DNA from: Novosphingobium sp. Rr 2-17 | Lineage (GTDB): Bacteria; Pseudomonadota; Alphaproteobacteria; Sphingomonadales; Sphingomonadaceae | Reading direction: 5' to 3' | NCBI RefSeq assembly: GCF_000272475.1 | Contig: NZ_AKFJ01000017.1 | Span: 62,001 to 126,000, forward strand | Length of the DNA stretch: 64,000 nucleotides | In this document: positions 37,111 to 46,820 of the stretch, piece after piece | How the letters are laid out: every line of letters starts with the position of its first letter | Numbering within the stretch: the first letter of the stretch is position 1 | Notes under the pieces: model-generated | Told to the model about the DNA's origin: nothing | Seen by the model: only the letters and a program-made list of their open reading frames with translations | Database searches by the model: none | Made by a program: the position numbers and the translations under genes

Positions 37111-37133
37111 GTTCACTCAGCATAAGAGTGAAC
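37111..37133. promoter_or_regulatory. CIRCE-like inverted repeat upstream of the Gly-zipper lipoprotein
   Basis: GTTCACTC (37111-37118) and GAGTGAAC (37126-37133) form a perfect inverted repeat with a 7-base spacer, ending 14 bases before the ATG at 37148. The CACTC..GAGTG core recalls CIRCE, though the spacer is shorter and the outer bases differ. Confidence 0.5.
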
Positions 37134-37147
37134 TTCGGAGAGCGACG

Positions 37148-37405
37148 ATGCGTAAATTCCTACTACCCCTGATTGCGGCAAGCGCCTTGGGCGTAGCCGG
37201 CTGTGCCAGCAACTATGGCGGCGAAGGTGCGTTGGCTGGCGGCGTTGCAGGCGCCGGGATCGGCGCGCTGGCAGGCGGCGATGTCGGCACCGGAGCAGCC
37301 GTTGGCGCTGCGGTTGGCGCGGTGGCCGGCTCTCAAGTCAAGAAAAACGATGGCTGCTATCGTTACGACCGGCGTGGCAACCGCTACTGGGATCGCGACT
37401 GCTAA
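37148..37405 (+). CDS. Glycine-zipper lipoprotein
   Basis: This encodes 85 residues with a lipoprotein signal (FLLPLIAASALGVAGC) and a glycine-zipper stretch (GALAGGVAGAGIGALAGGDVGTGAAVGAAVGAVAG is spread over residues about 27-61), then a Tyr/Arg-rich tail with a Cys near each end. It resembles the 17-kDa-antigen / OsmB-like group of envelope lipoproteins, which associate with membranes. GGAGAG precedes the ATG. The inverted repeat just upstream may regulate it. Confidence 0.85.
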   Translation: MRKFLLPLIAASALGVAGCASNYGGEGALAGGVAGAGIGALAGGDVGTGAAVGAAVGAVAGSQVKKNDGCYRYDRRGNRYWDRDC

Positions 37406-37445
37406 GGCGCTCGATCCCCAAGAACCTTTGATAGATTTGGTGAAC

Positions 37446-37484
37446 AAGCCCCCGGCGCGATGTCTTCGCGGCGGGGGCTTTGCC
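37446..37484. terminator. Bidirectional hairpin terminator
   Basis: CCCCCG, then CGCGA, the loop TGTCT, then TCGCG and CGGGGG form a long stem (37447-37480) flanked by AAG and CTTT. It lies between convergent genes ending at 37405 and 37500. Confidence 0.8.
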
Positions 37485-37499
37485 GTTTAGACGTTCTTG

Positions 37500-37979
37500 T
37501 CAGGCAGGTGTGAATGGCAGGATCTTGCGGTAAGCCTCCGCCGGTGCGGCGCCTGGAACGACGAACCCTTCGCGTAACAGGAAGGCGTGTCGCACGATTT
37601 CCGCCTGCTGTTCGATCCCGTAACGCTCCAGCGTCCAACCGGCGCGCAGCCTGTAGTCGTATCGGCATAGCGGATCGCGCATCAGCGGCAGATACCAGCG
37701 CCCGCGTTGCTGGGTCTGCCAGATGTGCGTCATCTCGTGAATGAAAAGCCCGCGCAACGTCGCGTGGCTTTGCGCGAAATCGTCGTGATAGAGCGGTGAG
37801 CGCGGGTGGAAATGCAAGTGCCCGCAAGGCGCCATGACGGTATTGGCCGGCTGAAACGGAAACCAGCGCTTGCGCTTCACCCGAACGAGTTCGCAATCGA
37901 TCGCCTCGCCGAAGACCGAGCGCGTCAGGGCAACTTCCCCCTCGGTCAGCGCTCGTTCGCCGCCGGTTGGGCAGGCCAC
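37500..37979 (-). CDS. vgr-related protein with HExxH-like motif
   Basis: The 159-residue protein starts at a GTG two bases after the stop of the copper chaperone, so translation is probably coupled. It contains FIHEMTHIWQ, a zinc-metallopeptidase-type HExxH motif, and a later Glu in YGIEQQAEIV. Sphingomonad genomes carry this family as vgr-related proteins. There is no signal peptide. The enzyme activity is inferred from the motif alone. It contains three Cys near the N-terminal half. Confidence 0.8.
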   Translation of the reverse strand: MACPTGGERALTEGEVALTRSVFGEAIDCELVRVKRKRWFPFQPANTVMAPCGHLHFHPRSPLYHDDFAQSHATLRGLFIHEMTHIWQTQQRGRWYLPLMRDPLCRYDYRLRAGWTLERYGIEQQAEIVRHAFLLREGFVVPGAAPAEAYRKILPFTPA

Positions 37980-37981
37980 AA

Positions 37982-38593
37982 TCAGTGCTGCATTCCCGTC
38001 ATGTCATGTCCGCTCATGCCTTCCATACCGCTCATGTCGTGACCGGCTCCCTTCTGGACGTTCACGGGTCCCGTCGCTTGCGGCCCCATTCCCTCGATCG
38101 AGAGCGGGATGGAAATCTTGTCGCCGTCGGAAAAAGTAAGGGTCAATTCGCTGGTGCCGCCCGCCTTCAATTCGGTGCCCGGATCGAAGACCATGGCATG
38201 CAGGCCCCCTGGCGCGAATTCCAGGGCTCCGCCCGGTGCGATCGCCAGCTTGTCCACTTGCGCCATCGTGCCGCCTTGGGTGCGGTGCATCTGGGTGCTG
38301 CCGGCATCGGCGACGTGGACGCCGACTAGAGTTGCTTCTGCCCCGCCATCGTTTCGCACCGTGAAATAGGCGGCGGCCGGACGCCCGGGGATGACGGGCA
38401 GAACCAGTCGCGCGCCGCTGGCGCTAATGCCCGGCTTGGCATCGGGTCCGTTGGAAGCCTTGGTCTCGACTGGCGCCGGCGCCGCCTCACTGCCCGCAGG
38501 CTCTGGCGATTTGCCGCAGCCCGCCAGCATTACCGCCATTGCGAAACAACCGAGCAGGGCAGTTCCCAGGGTCAGTTTGCGAGCGGGGTGCAT
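37982..38593 (-). CDS. PCu(A)C copper chaperone lipoprotein with Met/His-rich tail
   Basis: This encodes 203 residues from the ATG at 38593 with AAGGA upstream. A lipoprotein signal ([15 protein letters not shown]) is followed by an acidic linker and the PCu(A)C domain. The copper ligands are visible as MHRTQGGTM and GGLHAMVF, the family H/M pattern. The C-terminus adds a Met/His-rich tail ([18 protein letters not shown]), a second likely Cu site. The protein should load copper into oxidase, which fits the aa3 subunit elsewhere in the window. It is divergent from dnaK. Confidence 0.92.
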   Translation of the reverse strand: MHPARKLTLGTALLGCFAMAVMLAGCGKSPEPAGSEAAPAPVETKASNGPDAKPGISASGARLVLPVIPGRPAAAYFTVRNDGGAEATLVGVHVADAGSTQMHRTQGGTMAQVDKLAIAPGGALEFAPGGLHAMVFDPGTELKAGGTSELTLTFSDGDKISIPLSIEGMGPQATGPVNVQKGAGHDMSGMEGMSGHDMTGMQH

Positions 38594-38655
38594 GGCGGAA
38601 AATTCCTTGTTCGACGGGGAGACGTCATTGGCGGCGCTCATGCCACCAGTGCAGG

Positions 38656-38683
38656 CTTGTTCCAACAAAAACCGCTCCTATAT
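38656..38683 (+). promoter_or_regulatory. Sigma-32 promoter of dnaK
   Basis: CTTG (38656-38659), 17 bases, then CCTATAT (38677-38683) match the alphaproteobacterial heat-shock consensus (CTTG-N17/18-CYTATNT) at every fixed position. The start would be near 38690, leaving a leader of about 98 bases before the ATG at 38789. Confidence 0.85.
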
Positions 38684-38788
38684 GCCGCTTCGACGACTTT
38701 GAACGTCATCGAGCCGCGCAAGCCGCCTTGCCTCGTGCGAGGGGGGCGATCCGCGCGGTGTCAACCAAGACGTGAGGAATTGGGGATA

Positions 38789-40696
<1,908 letters not shown>

Positions 40697-40710
40697 TAAC
40701 CTGATGAAGG

Positions 40711-40746
40711 CTGGGGGCCTGCTTCTCTGACGAGGCAGGCCCCCAG
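40711..40746 (+). terminator. dnaK-dnaJ intergenic hairpin (attenuator)
   Basis: CTGGGGGCCTGC (40711-40722) pairs perfectly with GCAGGCCCCCAG (40735-40746), a 12-base loop between, 14 bases after the dnaK stop. No T run follows. It may lower read-through into dnaJ or stabilise the dnaK mRNA 3' end. Confidence 0.75.
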
Positions 40747-40770
40747 TTGCTACGCGGGGAAGAATTGAAC

Positions 40771-41898
40771 GTGTCAGCCACTGAAATAGATTATTACGAA
40801 CTGCTCGAATGCGAGCGGACCGCGGACGACAAGGTTCTCAAGTCGTCCTACCGCCGCCTGGCGATGCGCTATCACCCGGACAAGAACCCCGGCGACAGTG
40901 AAGCCGAGGCGCGGTTCAAGCAGATCAGCCAGGCATACGAGTGCCTGAAAGACCCGCAAAAGCGCGCGGCCTACGATCGCTACGGCCATGCCGCGTTCCA
41001 GCAAGGTGCGGGCGGCGGCGGCGGTGGCCAGGGCGCTGACTTTGGCGATATCGGCGATATCTTCGAATCGATCTTTGGTCAGGCCTTTGGTGGCGGCGGT
41101 CGCCAGCAGGCACGTCGCGGCGCGGATCTGCGCTACGACATGGAAGTCAGCCTCGACGAGGCGTTCCATGGCAAGCAGACCGAGATCACCATCGAAGTGT
41201 CGCAGACGTGCGAGCCGTGCCACGGCTCCGGCGCTGAACCCGGCACTGGCAAGCGCGGCTGTTCGATGTGCGGCGGCCACGGCAAAGTGCGGGCGCAGCA
41301 GGGCTTTTTCATGGTCGAGCGGACGTGCCCGACCTGTCATGGCCGGGGCGAAGTCATCGAAAAGCCGTGCCGTTCGTGCGGCGGCGAAGGCCGGGTGGAC
41401 AAAGCGCAGACGCTGGACGTGGAAATCCCGCCGGGCGTCGATTCCGGCACCCGCATCCGCTTGACCGGCAAAGGCGAGGCAGGGCCGTTTGGCGCGCCTC
41501 CGGGCGATTTGTACATCTTCCTGCACGTCAAGCGTCACCGCATGTTCGAACGCGATGCCACCACGCTGCTGACCAAGGTGCCGATTACGTTTACCACGGC
41601 AGCGCTGGGCGGTGAGATCGAGATCCCTGGCCTCGACAATCAGGCCATCGTCATCGAAATCCCCGCCGGGATTCAGTCGGGCAAGCAGTTGCGCAAGCGC
41701 GGGCAGGGCATGCCGGTGCTGCAAGGCCGGGGCCGGGGCGACCTGGTTGTTGAAATCGCGGTCGAAACGCCGACCAAACTTTCCGCGCGCCAGAAAGAAC
41801 TGATCCGCGAATTGCAGGAAACCGAGACCGGGGACGAGTGTCCGCAGTCAAAAGGCTTCTTCGATCGCATCAAGGACGTGTGGAACGACCTGACGTAA
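40771..41898 (+). CDS. dnaJ: Chaperone protein DnaJ (Hsp40)
   Basis: This 375-residue type I J-protein starts at a GTG. The J domain has DYYELL and the HPD tripeptide (RYHPDKNPGD), followed by a Gly/Phe linker, four CxxCxGxG zinc repeats (CEPCHGSG, CSMCGGHG, CPTCHGRG, CRSCGGEG) and the C-terminal substrate domain. It stimulates DnaK ATPase. It is probably expressed from the dnaK promoter with attenuation by the intergenic hairpin. Confidence 0.97.
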   Translation: MSATEIDYYELLECERTADDKVLKSSYRRLAMRYHPDKNPGDSEAEARFKQISQAYECLKDPQKRAAYDRYGHAAFQQGAGGGGGGQGADFGDIGDIFESIFGQAFGGGGRQQARRGADLRYDMEVSLDEAFHGKQTEITIEVSQTCEPCHGSGAEPGTGKRGCSMCGGHGKVRAQQGFFMVERTCPTCHGRGEVIEKPCRSCGGEGRVDKAQTLDVEIPPGVDSGTRIRLTGKGEAGPFGAPPGDLYIFLHVKRHRMFERDATTLLTKVPITFTTAALGGEIEIPGLDNQAIVIEIPAGIQSGKQLRKRGQGMPVLQGRGRGDLVVEIAVETPTKLSARQKELIRELQETETGDECPQSKGFFDRIKDVWNDLT

Positions 41899-41905
41899 GG
41901 CGTTC

Positions 41906-41957
41906 AGAGCGTTTTCGAAGCAGGTGGAATCACCTGCTGACTCGGAAAACGCGGCGA
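41906..41957 (+). repeat. 52-bp palindromic dispersed repeat, copy 2
   Basis: This segment matches 24809-24860 in reverse orientation at 51 of 52 bases, with GCGTTTTC/GAAAACGC ends and a CAGGTG/CACCTG inner stem. It starts seven bases after the dnaJ stop and ends six bases before the stop of the convergent patatin gene. Confidence 0.85.
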
Positions 41958-41963
41958 CTTGCT

Positions 41964-44276
41964 TTAGACCATCGCCATCACTTCGCGCTTGATCCTGCCG
42001 ACAAGGCCGGGATCGGCGCGAAGCCGGTCTTTCTCCTCTTCCAAGATCGCCAGAAAGGCGCTGCGTTTGAACTGCAGCAATTCCGCAGGCGCAATCGCGT
42101 GCTCGGCGTCGAGGGTTGAGGCGATCAGGTCCATCACTCGTTCCGCGCCATGGAGCCGGCCCCACAGATAATCGTTCTCACGGTAGGCGCGGCTGAAGAA
42201 CGCGCCGAAGTTGAAGAACTCGGTGCCGCGCAGCGTTTCTTCGGTGCCGCCGCTGCGGATCGCGTGGCAGTCTTCCGGGCTGATGCGATCGACCAGCACC
42301 GGTTCGAACTCCGTCATCTCCTCACCGCGCAGCAAGGGCAGGGTGACGGTATCGTACAGCGGGAATCCCAGATAGTCGTACAACATCCGCCGACGCAGGG
42401 CAGTGGGCATTCGCGCCATCGCGTCGGCCAGCAGCTCATCGACTTTCGCATCGATAGTCACCAGCCCCAGATGTCGCGCGACATGATCCACGAGCGCACC
42501 CGGATCGTCGAACACCGTGCGCGCCAGGGTGGGGAAGTGATCGCCCAATGCGGCAATCGATTGGCGGTCCAGATAAAGCGAAAGCGCCGCATAGATCGCT
42601 TTGCGCGCATCGTCGCGATGCTGCTCGGTGACGTCGGCGTCGGTCTCACGCTCCTGGGTGACACGGCGAGCGAGCAAACGCAGACGGCGGATGCGAAAGG
42701 CGATGTCGTGCAGCCGGAAAAACGCAATCATGGTCGGCGCGTTCGCGTTGCGGAAACCTTGCCTGCGATCAAGGTCGACGGTGGTGAAATAGGCAAGCAA
42801 ACGCGCGCGTACCGGCTCGTCTGAATAGACGTCCAGCTCTGGCGCTGCTGCCCGCGCCAGCCGCGCTAGCATCGCGACGATGCCACTGAATTTGACTTGG
42901 GCATAGGCGTGGTACGTGAAGCCCGCCTGCTCGAACGCGGCTTGCTGCGCCCGTGCCCGCCAGCTCGCGAGCCGTTTTGCGTTCGGCCGATCAAAGAACA
43001 AGGTGCGGCCAAACACGCGCTCCACCGTCTCCTCGATCTCAGGTCGCATCGCCTCGATGATGGAACGCAACTGCGCCTTTTCGCGAGACTGGCGGGCGAT
43101 GACGTCCAGATTGTCACGGATCGGCTGCTCACGCGGGATCGCCGAAAGCGAGCCGAAGATCACCGGAAAAAAGCCGGGAATGGTCGCGTCGCGGCGCATC
43201 GCCGGGCCAAGTCGATCGGGGGTAGGGTCGATATAGACGATCCGCCGGTCCACCTCGCGGGTCGCGGGCCGGTTGCGCAATACGGCCATCGCATCCGCAA
43301 ACGGCGCGTTGACCAGCACCGATCCGTCGATCAGCGCCACCGTATCCAGCTCGTCGCGCCGGGCATGTTCGGGCATGATCCGCTGCAAAAACGCATCGCG
43401 GCCTGGCCACGGCAGGTTTTCTTCCGCAGCGAGACGGTCGATCTCCTCGATCTTCAGCGGCGGAAAGGCACCTGGAAAGCTGGCCGAAGCGCGGCCTGCG
43501 AACACCAGTTCGGCGATCTCACCCAACGGCGCGGGACTGCCGGTGATGGCGTTGAAACCGAACGTCAGGCGATGTTCGCTTTCCAGCACTAGCTCTGGCG
43601 AATGCAGCCGCAGCGTTTCCAGGTGCCCCTTGAAGTCGGTCGCGGTCACGAACAAATCGAGCGGGTGGCCGTGGGGCAACAACGGCGCTCCCGCCGGCGC
43701 CTTGGCCATGGCGGTTAGCGCGCTGCACAAAAGTCGTGAAAAGCCGATGCCGCTGAAGGGCGGCTCGAACCAGCGCGAGCGGATCAGCCGAGACAGCTTT
43801 TCGCGCACTTCGGCCCGTGTTTCCGGCGCGACACTGGCACTGACGGCATTTCCGGGACGGTGCAGCAAGTACGAGACGAGCGGGCTGGCCCAGAACTTGG
43901 CCGCGCGCGAACCGGGCCGTGCTTCGGGGGCGAGCAATTCATCGACGTCGGCGTTTTCCAGCCACAAGTCCGTCAGCGGTTCCAGCGACTGGCCCGAGTG
44001 GATGGCCTGAGCCAGAAAGATTGAGTTGATGCCCCCAGCGCTGGCGCCCGCGACGATGTCGGTGATGAGCCGCAGCCGCATGGCGCTGCCGCTTTCCAGT
44101 CGTCGTAACAGATCGAGATAGGCCGCCGCGCTGCCGCTTGGCGCTTCGCTGCGAGACCACAGCGCCCTGCTGGCCTGAAGCGCCTTCCACAGCTCTTTGG
44201 TGACGCCGTGCATGTACACCGCAAGGCTGACGCCGCCGTAGCAGACCAGCCCAATCCGCAGTTCCTTCTCCCTCAT
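41964..44276 (-). CDS. Patatin-like protein (patatin-related, DUF3376 type)
   Basis: The 770-residue protein has an N-terminal patatin domain: the oxyanion region VCYGGVSLAVYMHGV, the nucleophile GASAGG, and the catalytic Asp as DGSV. A large C-terminal region of about 400 residues, of the DUF3376 type, has no clear motifs. Patatins are lipid acyl hydrolases; no signal peptide is present, so it is probably cytoplasmic or membrane-associated. It overlaps no neighbours and is convergent with dnaJ. Confidence 0.9.
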   Translation of the reverse strand: MREKELRIGLVCYGGVSLAVYMHGVTKELWKALQASRALWSRSEAPSGSAAAYLDLLRRLESGSAMRLRLITDIVAGASAGGINSIFLAQAIHSGQSLEPLTDLWLENADVDELLAPEARPGSRAAKFWASPLVSYLLHRPGNAVSASVAPETRAEVREKLSRLIRSRWFEPPFSGIGFSRLLCSALTAMAKAPAGAPLLPHGHPLDLFVTATDFKGHLETLRLHSPELVLESEHRLTFGFNAITGSPAPLGEIAELVFAGRASASFPGAFPPLKIEEIDRLAAEENLPWPGRDAFLQRIMPEHARRDELDTVALIDGSVLVNAPFADAMAVLRNRPATREVDRRIVYIDPTPDRLGPAMRRDATIPGFFPVIFGSLSAIPREQPIRDNLDVIARQSREKAQLRSIIEAMRPEIEETVERVFGRTLFFDRPNAKRLASWRARAQQAAFEQAGFTYHAYAQVKFSGIVAMLARLARAAAPELDVYSDEPVRARLLAYFTTVDLDRRQGFRNANAPTMIAFFRLHDIAFRIRRLRLLARRVTQERETDADVTEQHRDDARKAIYAALSLYLDRQSIAALGDHFPTLARTVFDDPGALVDHVARHLGLVTIDAKVDELLADAMARMPTALRRRMLYDYLGFPLYDTVTLPLLRGEEMTEFEPVLVDRISPEDCHAIRSGGTEETLRGTEFFNFGAFFSRAYRENDYLWGRLHGAERVMDLIASTLDAEHAIAPAELLQFKRSAFLAILEEEKDRLRADPGLVGRIKREVMAMV

Positions 44277-44347
44277 GTCACCAGCTTGGACCCAGCTTTC
44301 GCGTAAAGCAATTGCGTTCTCCTCTTGTTCCGTTTAGGCCTTGGCGC

Positions 44348-45715
44348 ATGGCCAAACCGAAACGCCGATATGTCTGTGCCGCTTGTGGCGGCGTTTCCAA
44401 TCGCTGGCAGGGGCAGTGCGCCGATTGCAGCGAGTGGAACACGCTGTCCGAGGAAGCGCCGCAGACGGTGTTTTCCGCCAAGCATGACTTGTCGTCCGGC
44501 GGTCGCCCTATTCTGTTCACCCCGCTGGACAAGCCCGGTGAATCCCTCAAGCGGCGCGCCACGGGCATTGCCGAATTTGACCGGGCGTTGGGCGGAGGGC
44601 TTGTGCCTGGCTCCGCGGTCCTGATGGGCGGCGATCCGGGCATCGGCAAGTCCACGCTGCTGTTGCAAGTTTCGGCGAACATCGCCCAATCGGGGGCGAT
44701 GGCGGTCTACATCAGCGGCGAGGAAGCGGCCGGGCAAGTGCGCCTGCGGGCCGAGCGGCTTGGCCTTTCGCAAGCGCCGATCCAACTGGCGGCGGCAACT
44801 TCGGTGCGCGATATCCTGACGACGCTGCGCATGATGGACCCGCCGGCGTTCGTGGTGATCGATTCGATCCAGACCATGCATTCGGATCAGATCGAAGGGG
44901 CGCCGGGTACCGTCAGCCAAGTGCGGGGCTGCGCCTTCGAACTGATCCGCTACGCCAAGGAAAGCGGCACCACCCTGATCCTGGTCGGTCACGTCACCAA
45001 GGATGGCTCGATCGCCGGTCCGCGCGTGCTGGAACACATGGTGGACGTGGTGATGAGCTTCGAGGGCGAACGCAGCCACCAGTACCGCATCCTGCGATCG
45101 TTGAAGAACCGCTTCGGCCCGGTGGACGAGATCGGCGTCTTCGCGATGGAGGGCGATGGTCTGACCGAAGTCAGCAACCCATCGATGCTGTTCCTTTCGG
45201 GCCGGGATGAGCCGATGGCCGGCAGCGCCGTGTTTCCGGCAATGGAAGGGACGCGGCCCGTCCTCGTCGAAATCCAGGCCCTGATCGTGCGCCTGCAAAG
45301 CGGGGCGACGCCGCGCCGCGCCGTAGTCGGTTGGGATTCTGGGCGGATGGCGATGCTGCTGGCAGTGCTGGAGGCGCGCTGCGGGCTCAGCTTCTCCAGC
45401 GCGGAGGTCTATCTCAATGTCGCGGGCGGATACCGCTTGTCGGACCCGGCGGCGGATCTGGCGGTCGCTGCGGCGCTGGTCTCGGCACTGGGCGACAAGC
45501 CGTTGCCCAGCGATGCGACATGGTTCGGCGAAGTGTCGTTGGCAGGCGAAATCCGGGCGGTGGCGCATGGCTCTATCCGGCAGCGCGAATCGGCCAAGCT
45601 CGGCTTCACCCGCGCCTTTGGGCCAGCCAATGGCCCCGCTGCGGAAAAGGGCGTGCGTTTTACCCCGCTAGGAATGCTGCCCAACCTCGTTGACCGCATC
45701 CTGTCCGACGCCTAG
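44348..45715 (+). CDS. radA: DNA repair protein RadA
   Basis: RadA is a helicase that supports branch migration in recombination. The 455-residue protein has an N-terminal zinc finger (CAACGG..CADC), a RecA-like ATPase with Walker A GDPGIGKST, the KNRFG motif and a C-terminal Lon-like domain (VGWDSGRMAMLLAVLEARCG). The start at 44348 gives MAKPKRRYVCAACGG. cvpA follows after 12 bases. Confidence 0.96.
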   Translation: MAKPKRRYVCAACGGVSNRWQGQCADCSEWNTLSEEAPQTVFSAKHDLSSGGRPILFTPLDKPGESLKRRATGIAEFDRALGGGLVPGSAVLMGGDPGIGKSTLLLQVSANIAQSGAMAVYISGEEAAGQVRLRAERLGLSQAPIQLAAATSVRDILTTLRMMDPPAFVVIDSIQTMHSDQIEGAPGTVSQVRGCAFELIRYAKESGTTLILVGHVTKDGSIAGPRVLEHMVDVVMSFEGERSHQYRILRSLKNRFGPVDEIGVFAMEGDGLTEVSNPSMLFLSGRDEPMAGSAVFPAMEGTRPVLVEIQALIVRLQSGATPRRAVVGWDSGRMAMLLAVLEARCGLSFSSAEVYLNVAGGYRLSDPAADLAVAAALVSALGDKPLPSDATWFGEVSLAGEIRAVAHGSIRQRESAKLGFTRAFGPANGPAAEKGVRFTPLGMLPNLVDRILSDA

Positions 45716-45727
45716 TTTCGAGCGCGT

Positions 45728-46270
45728 ATGACAGGCTTCGACATCGCCGTATTGCTGATCGTGGGCCTTGGCGCCGTTTTCGGATTCATCCGGGGCTTCG
45801 TGCAGGAGATTCTTGCGCTCGCCGCCTGGGGCTTCGCGATTTTCGCCATCCGCCTGTTCCATGAACCACTTACTGAATGGCTGGAGCCTCACCTGGGCAC
45901 TGCGTCCGGTGCCGGCGTGCTGGCTTTCGGGCTGCTGCTGATCGTCCCCTTTGCCGCCGTGAAGATCGTGGCCCGCTGGGCCGGCAGCAAGAGCCGGGCC
46001 TCCGTGCTTGGCCCGATTGACCGGGTGCTGGGCTTCGGATTCGGGGCAGTGAAGGGCATGGTCGTGATCGTGCTCGGCTTCTCGCTGGTGGTGCTGGGCT
46101 ACGACACCATCTGGGGCGCGGATGGCCGACCGGACTGGATGAAGGAAGCGCGGACGTATTCGTTCGTCAACGCCAGCAGCGAAGCCTTGGTCAGCATCCT
46201 GGCCGAGCGTCGCCGCGAGGCTGCGGTCGTCCATGCGCGAGAAGATCGCGCCGACGACAACGGGGCATAG
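45728..46270 (+). CDS. cvpA: CvpA family membrane protein
   Basis: The 180-residue protein begins MTGFDIAVLLIVGLGAVFGFIRGFVQEIL and has four hydrophobic segments with the CvpA pattern, plus a charged C-terminal tail. CvpA proteins are linked to colicin V production and envelope stress tolerance, with no defined activity. It lies between radA and the NifU-like gene; gaps of 12 and 7 bases suggest one operon. Confidence 0.92.
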   Translation: MTGFDIAVLLIVGLGAVFGFIRGFVQEILALAAWGFAIFAIRLFHEPLTEWLEPHLGTASGAGVLAFGLLLIVPFAAVKIVARWAGSKSRASVLGPIDRVLGFGFGAVKGMVVIVLGFSLVVLGYDTIWGADGRPDWMKEARTYSFVNASSEALVSILAERRREAAVVHAREDRADDNGA

Positions 46271-46277
46271 AGAGCCA

Positions 46278-46709
46278 ATGTCTGCTGCGGTTCTTTATAC
46301 TCCCGAGGTTCTGGCGCTGGCGATCGAACTGGCGCGCAATCCATTGACGCAGGACTTGCCGCATCGCGGTGAGGCCCGATCCGCGAGCTGCGGCAGCACG
46401 ATTACGCTTGGGCTTGCGACCGACGATGAGGGCCGGCTCAGCCGCATCGGCGTGCGCAGTCAGGCCTGCGCAATCGGCCAGGCCTCCGCCGCGCTGTTCG
46501 TCTCGGCTGCCAAAGGCCGTACTCCGCAAGAAGTGGAAGCTGCAGGACAAGCCGTGGCCGACTGGCTTTCGGGCAAAGGCGACCTGCCGGACTGGCCGGG
46601 CCTCGCCCCTATCGCCGCTGCGCGCGACTATCCCGCGCGGCACGGAGCGGTCCTGCTGCCCTGGAAGGCGGCGGCTCAGGCGCTCTCGCTGCACCAGGCC
46701 GAGGGTTAA
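46278..46709 (+). CDS. Iron-sulfur cluster scaffold-like protein (NifU/IscU N-terminal type)
   Basis: The 143-residue protein resembles the IscU/NifU scaffold fold. Cysteines appear in SASCGST and RSQACAIGQASAALF, corresponding to the first and second conserved Cys regions; the third Cys of classical IscU is not obvious. The alphaproteobacterial version sits, as here, with cvpA. AGAG lies upstream of the ATG. It may scaffold or carry Fe-S clusters, but with fewer ligands than IscU this needs caution. Confidence 0.8.
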   Translation: MSAAVLYTPEVLALAIELARNPLTQDLPHRGEARSASCGSTITLGLATDDEGRLSRIGVRSQACAIGQASAALFVSAAKGRTPQEVEAAGQAVADWLSGKGDLPDWPGLAPIAAARDYPARHGAVLLPWKAAAQALSLHQAEG

Positions 46710-46820
46710 GCTCCCTCACCGGGAAGAACAGGGCAATGGTTGCGGTGGCGCCAAGGGTCACGCTATGCGCAGCATTGGGCGCCAGCCTTGGACGCCCGCC
46801 TTGGGCTATAGCCCGTACGC

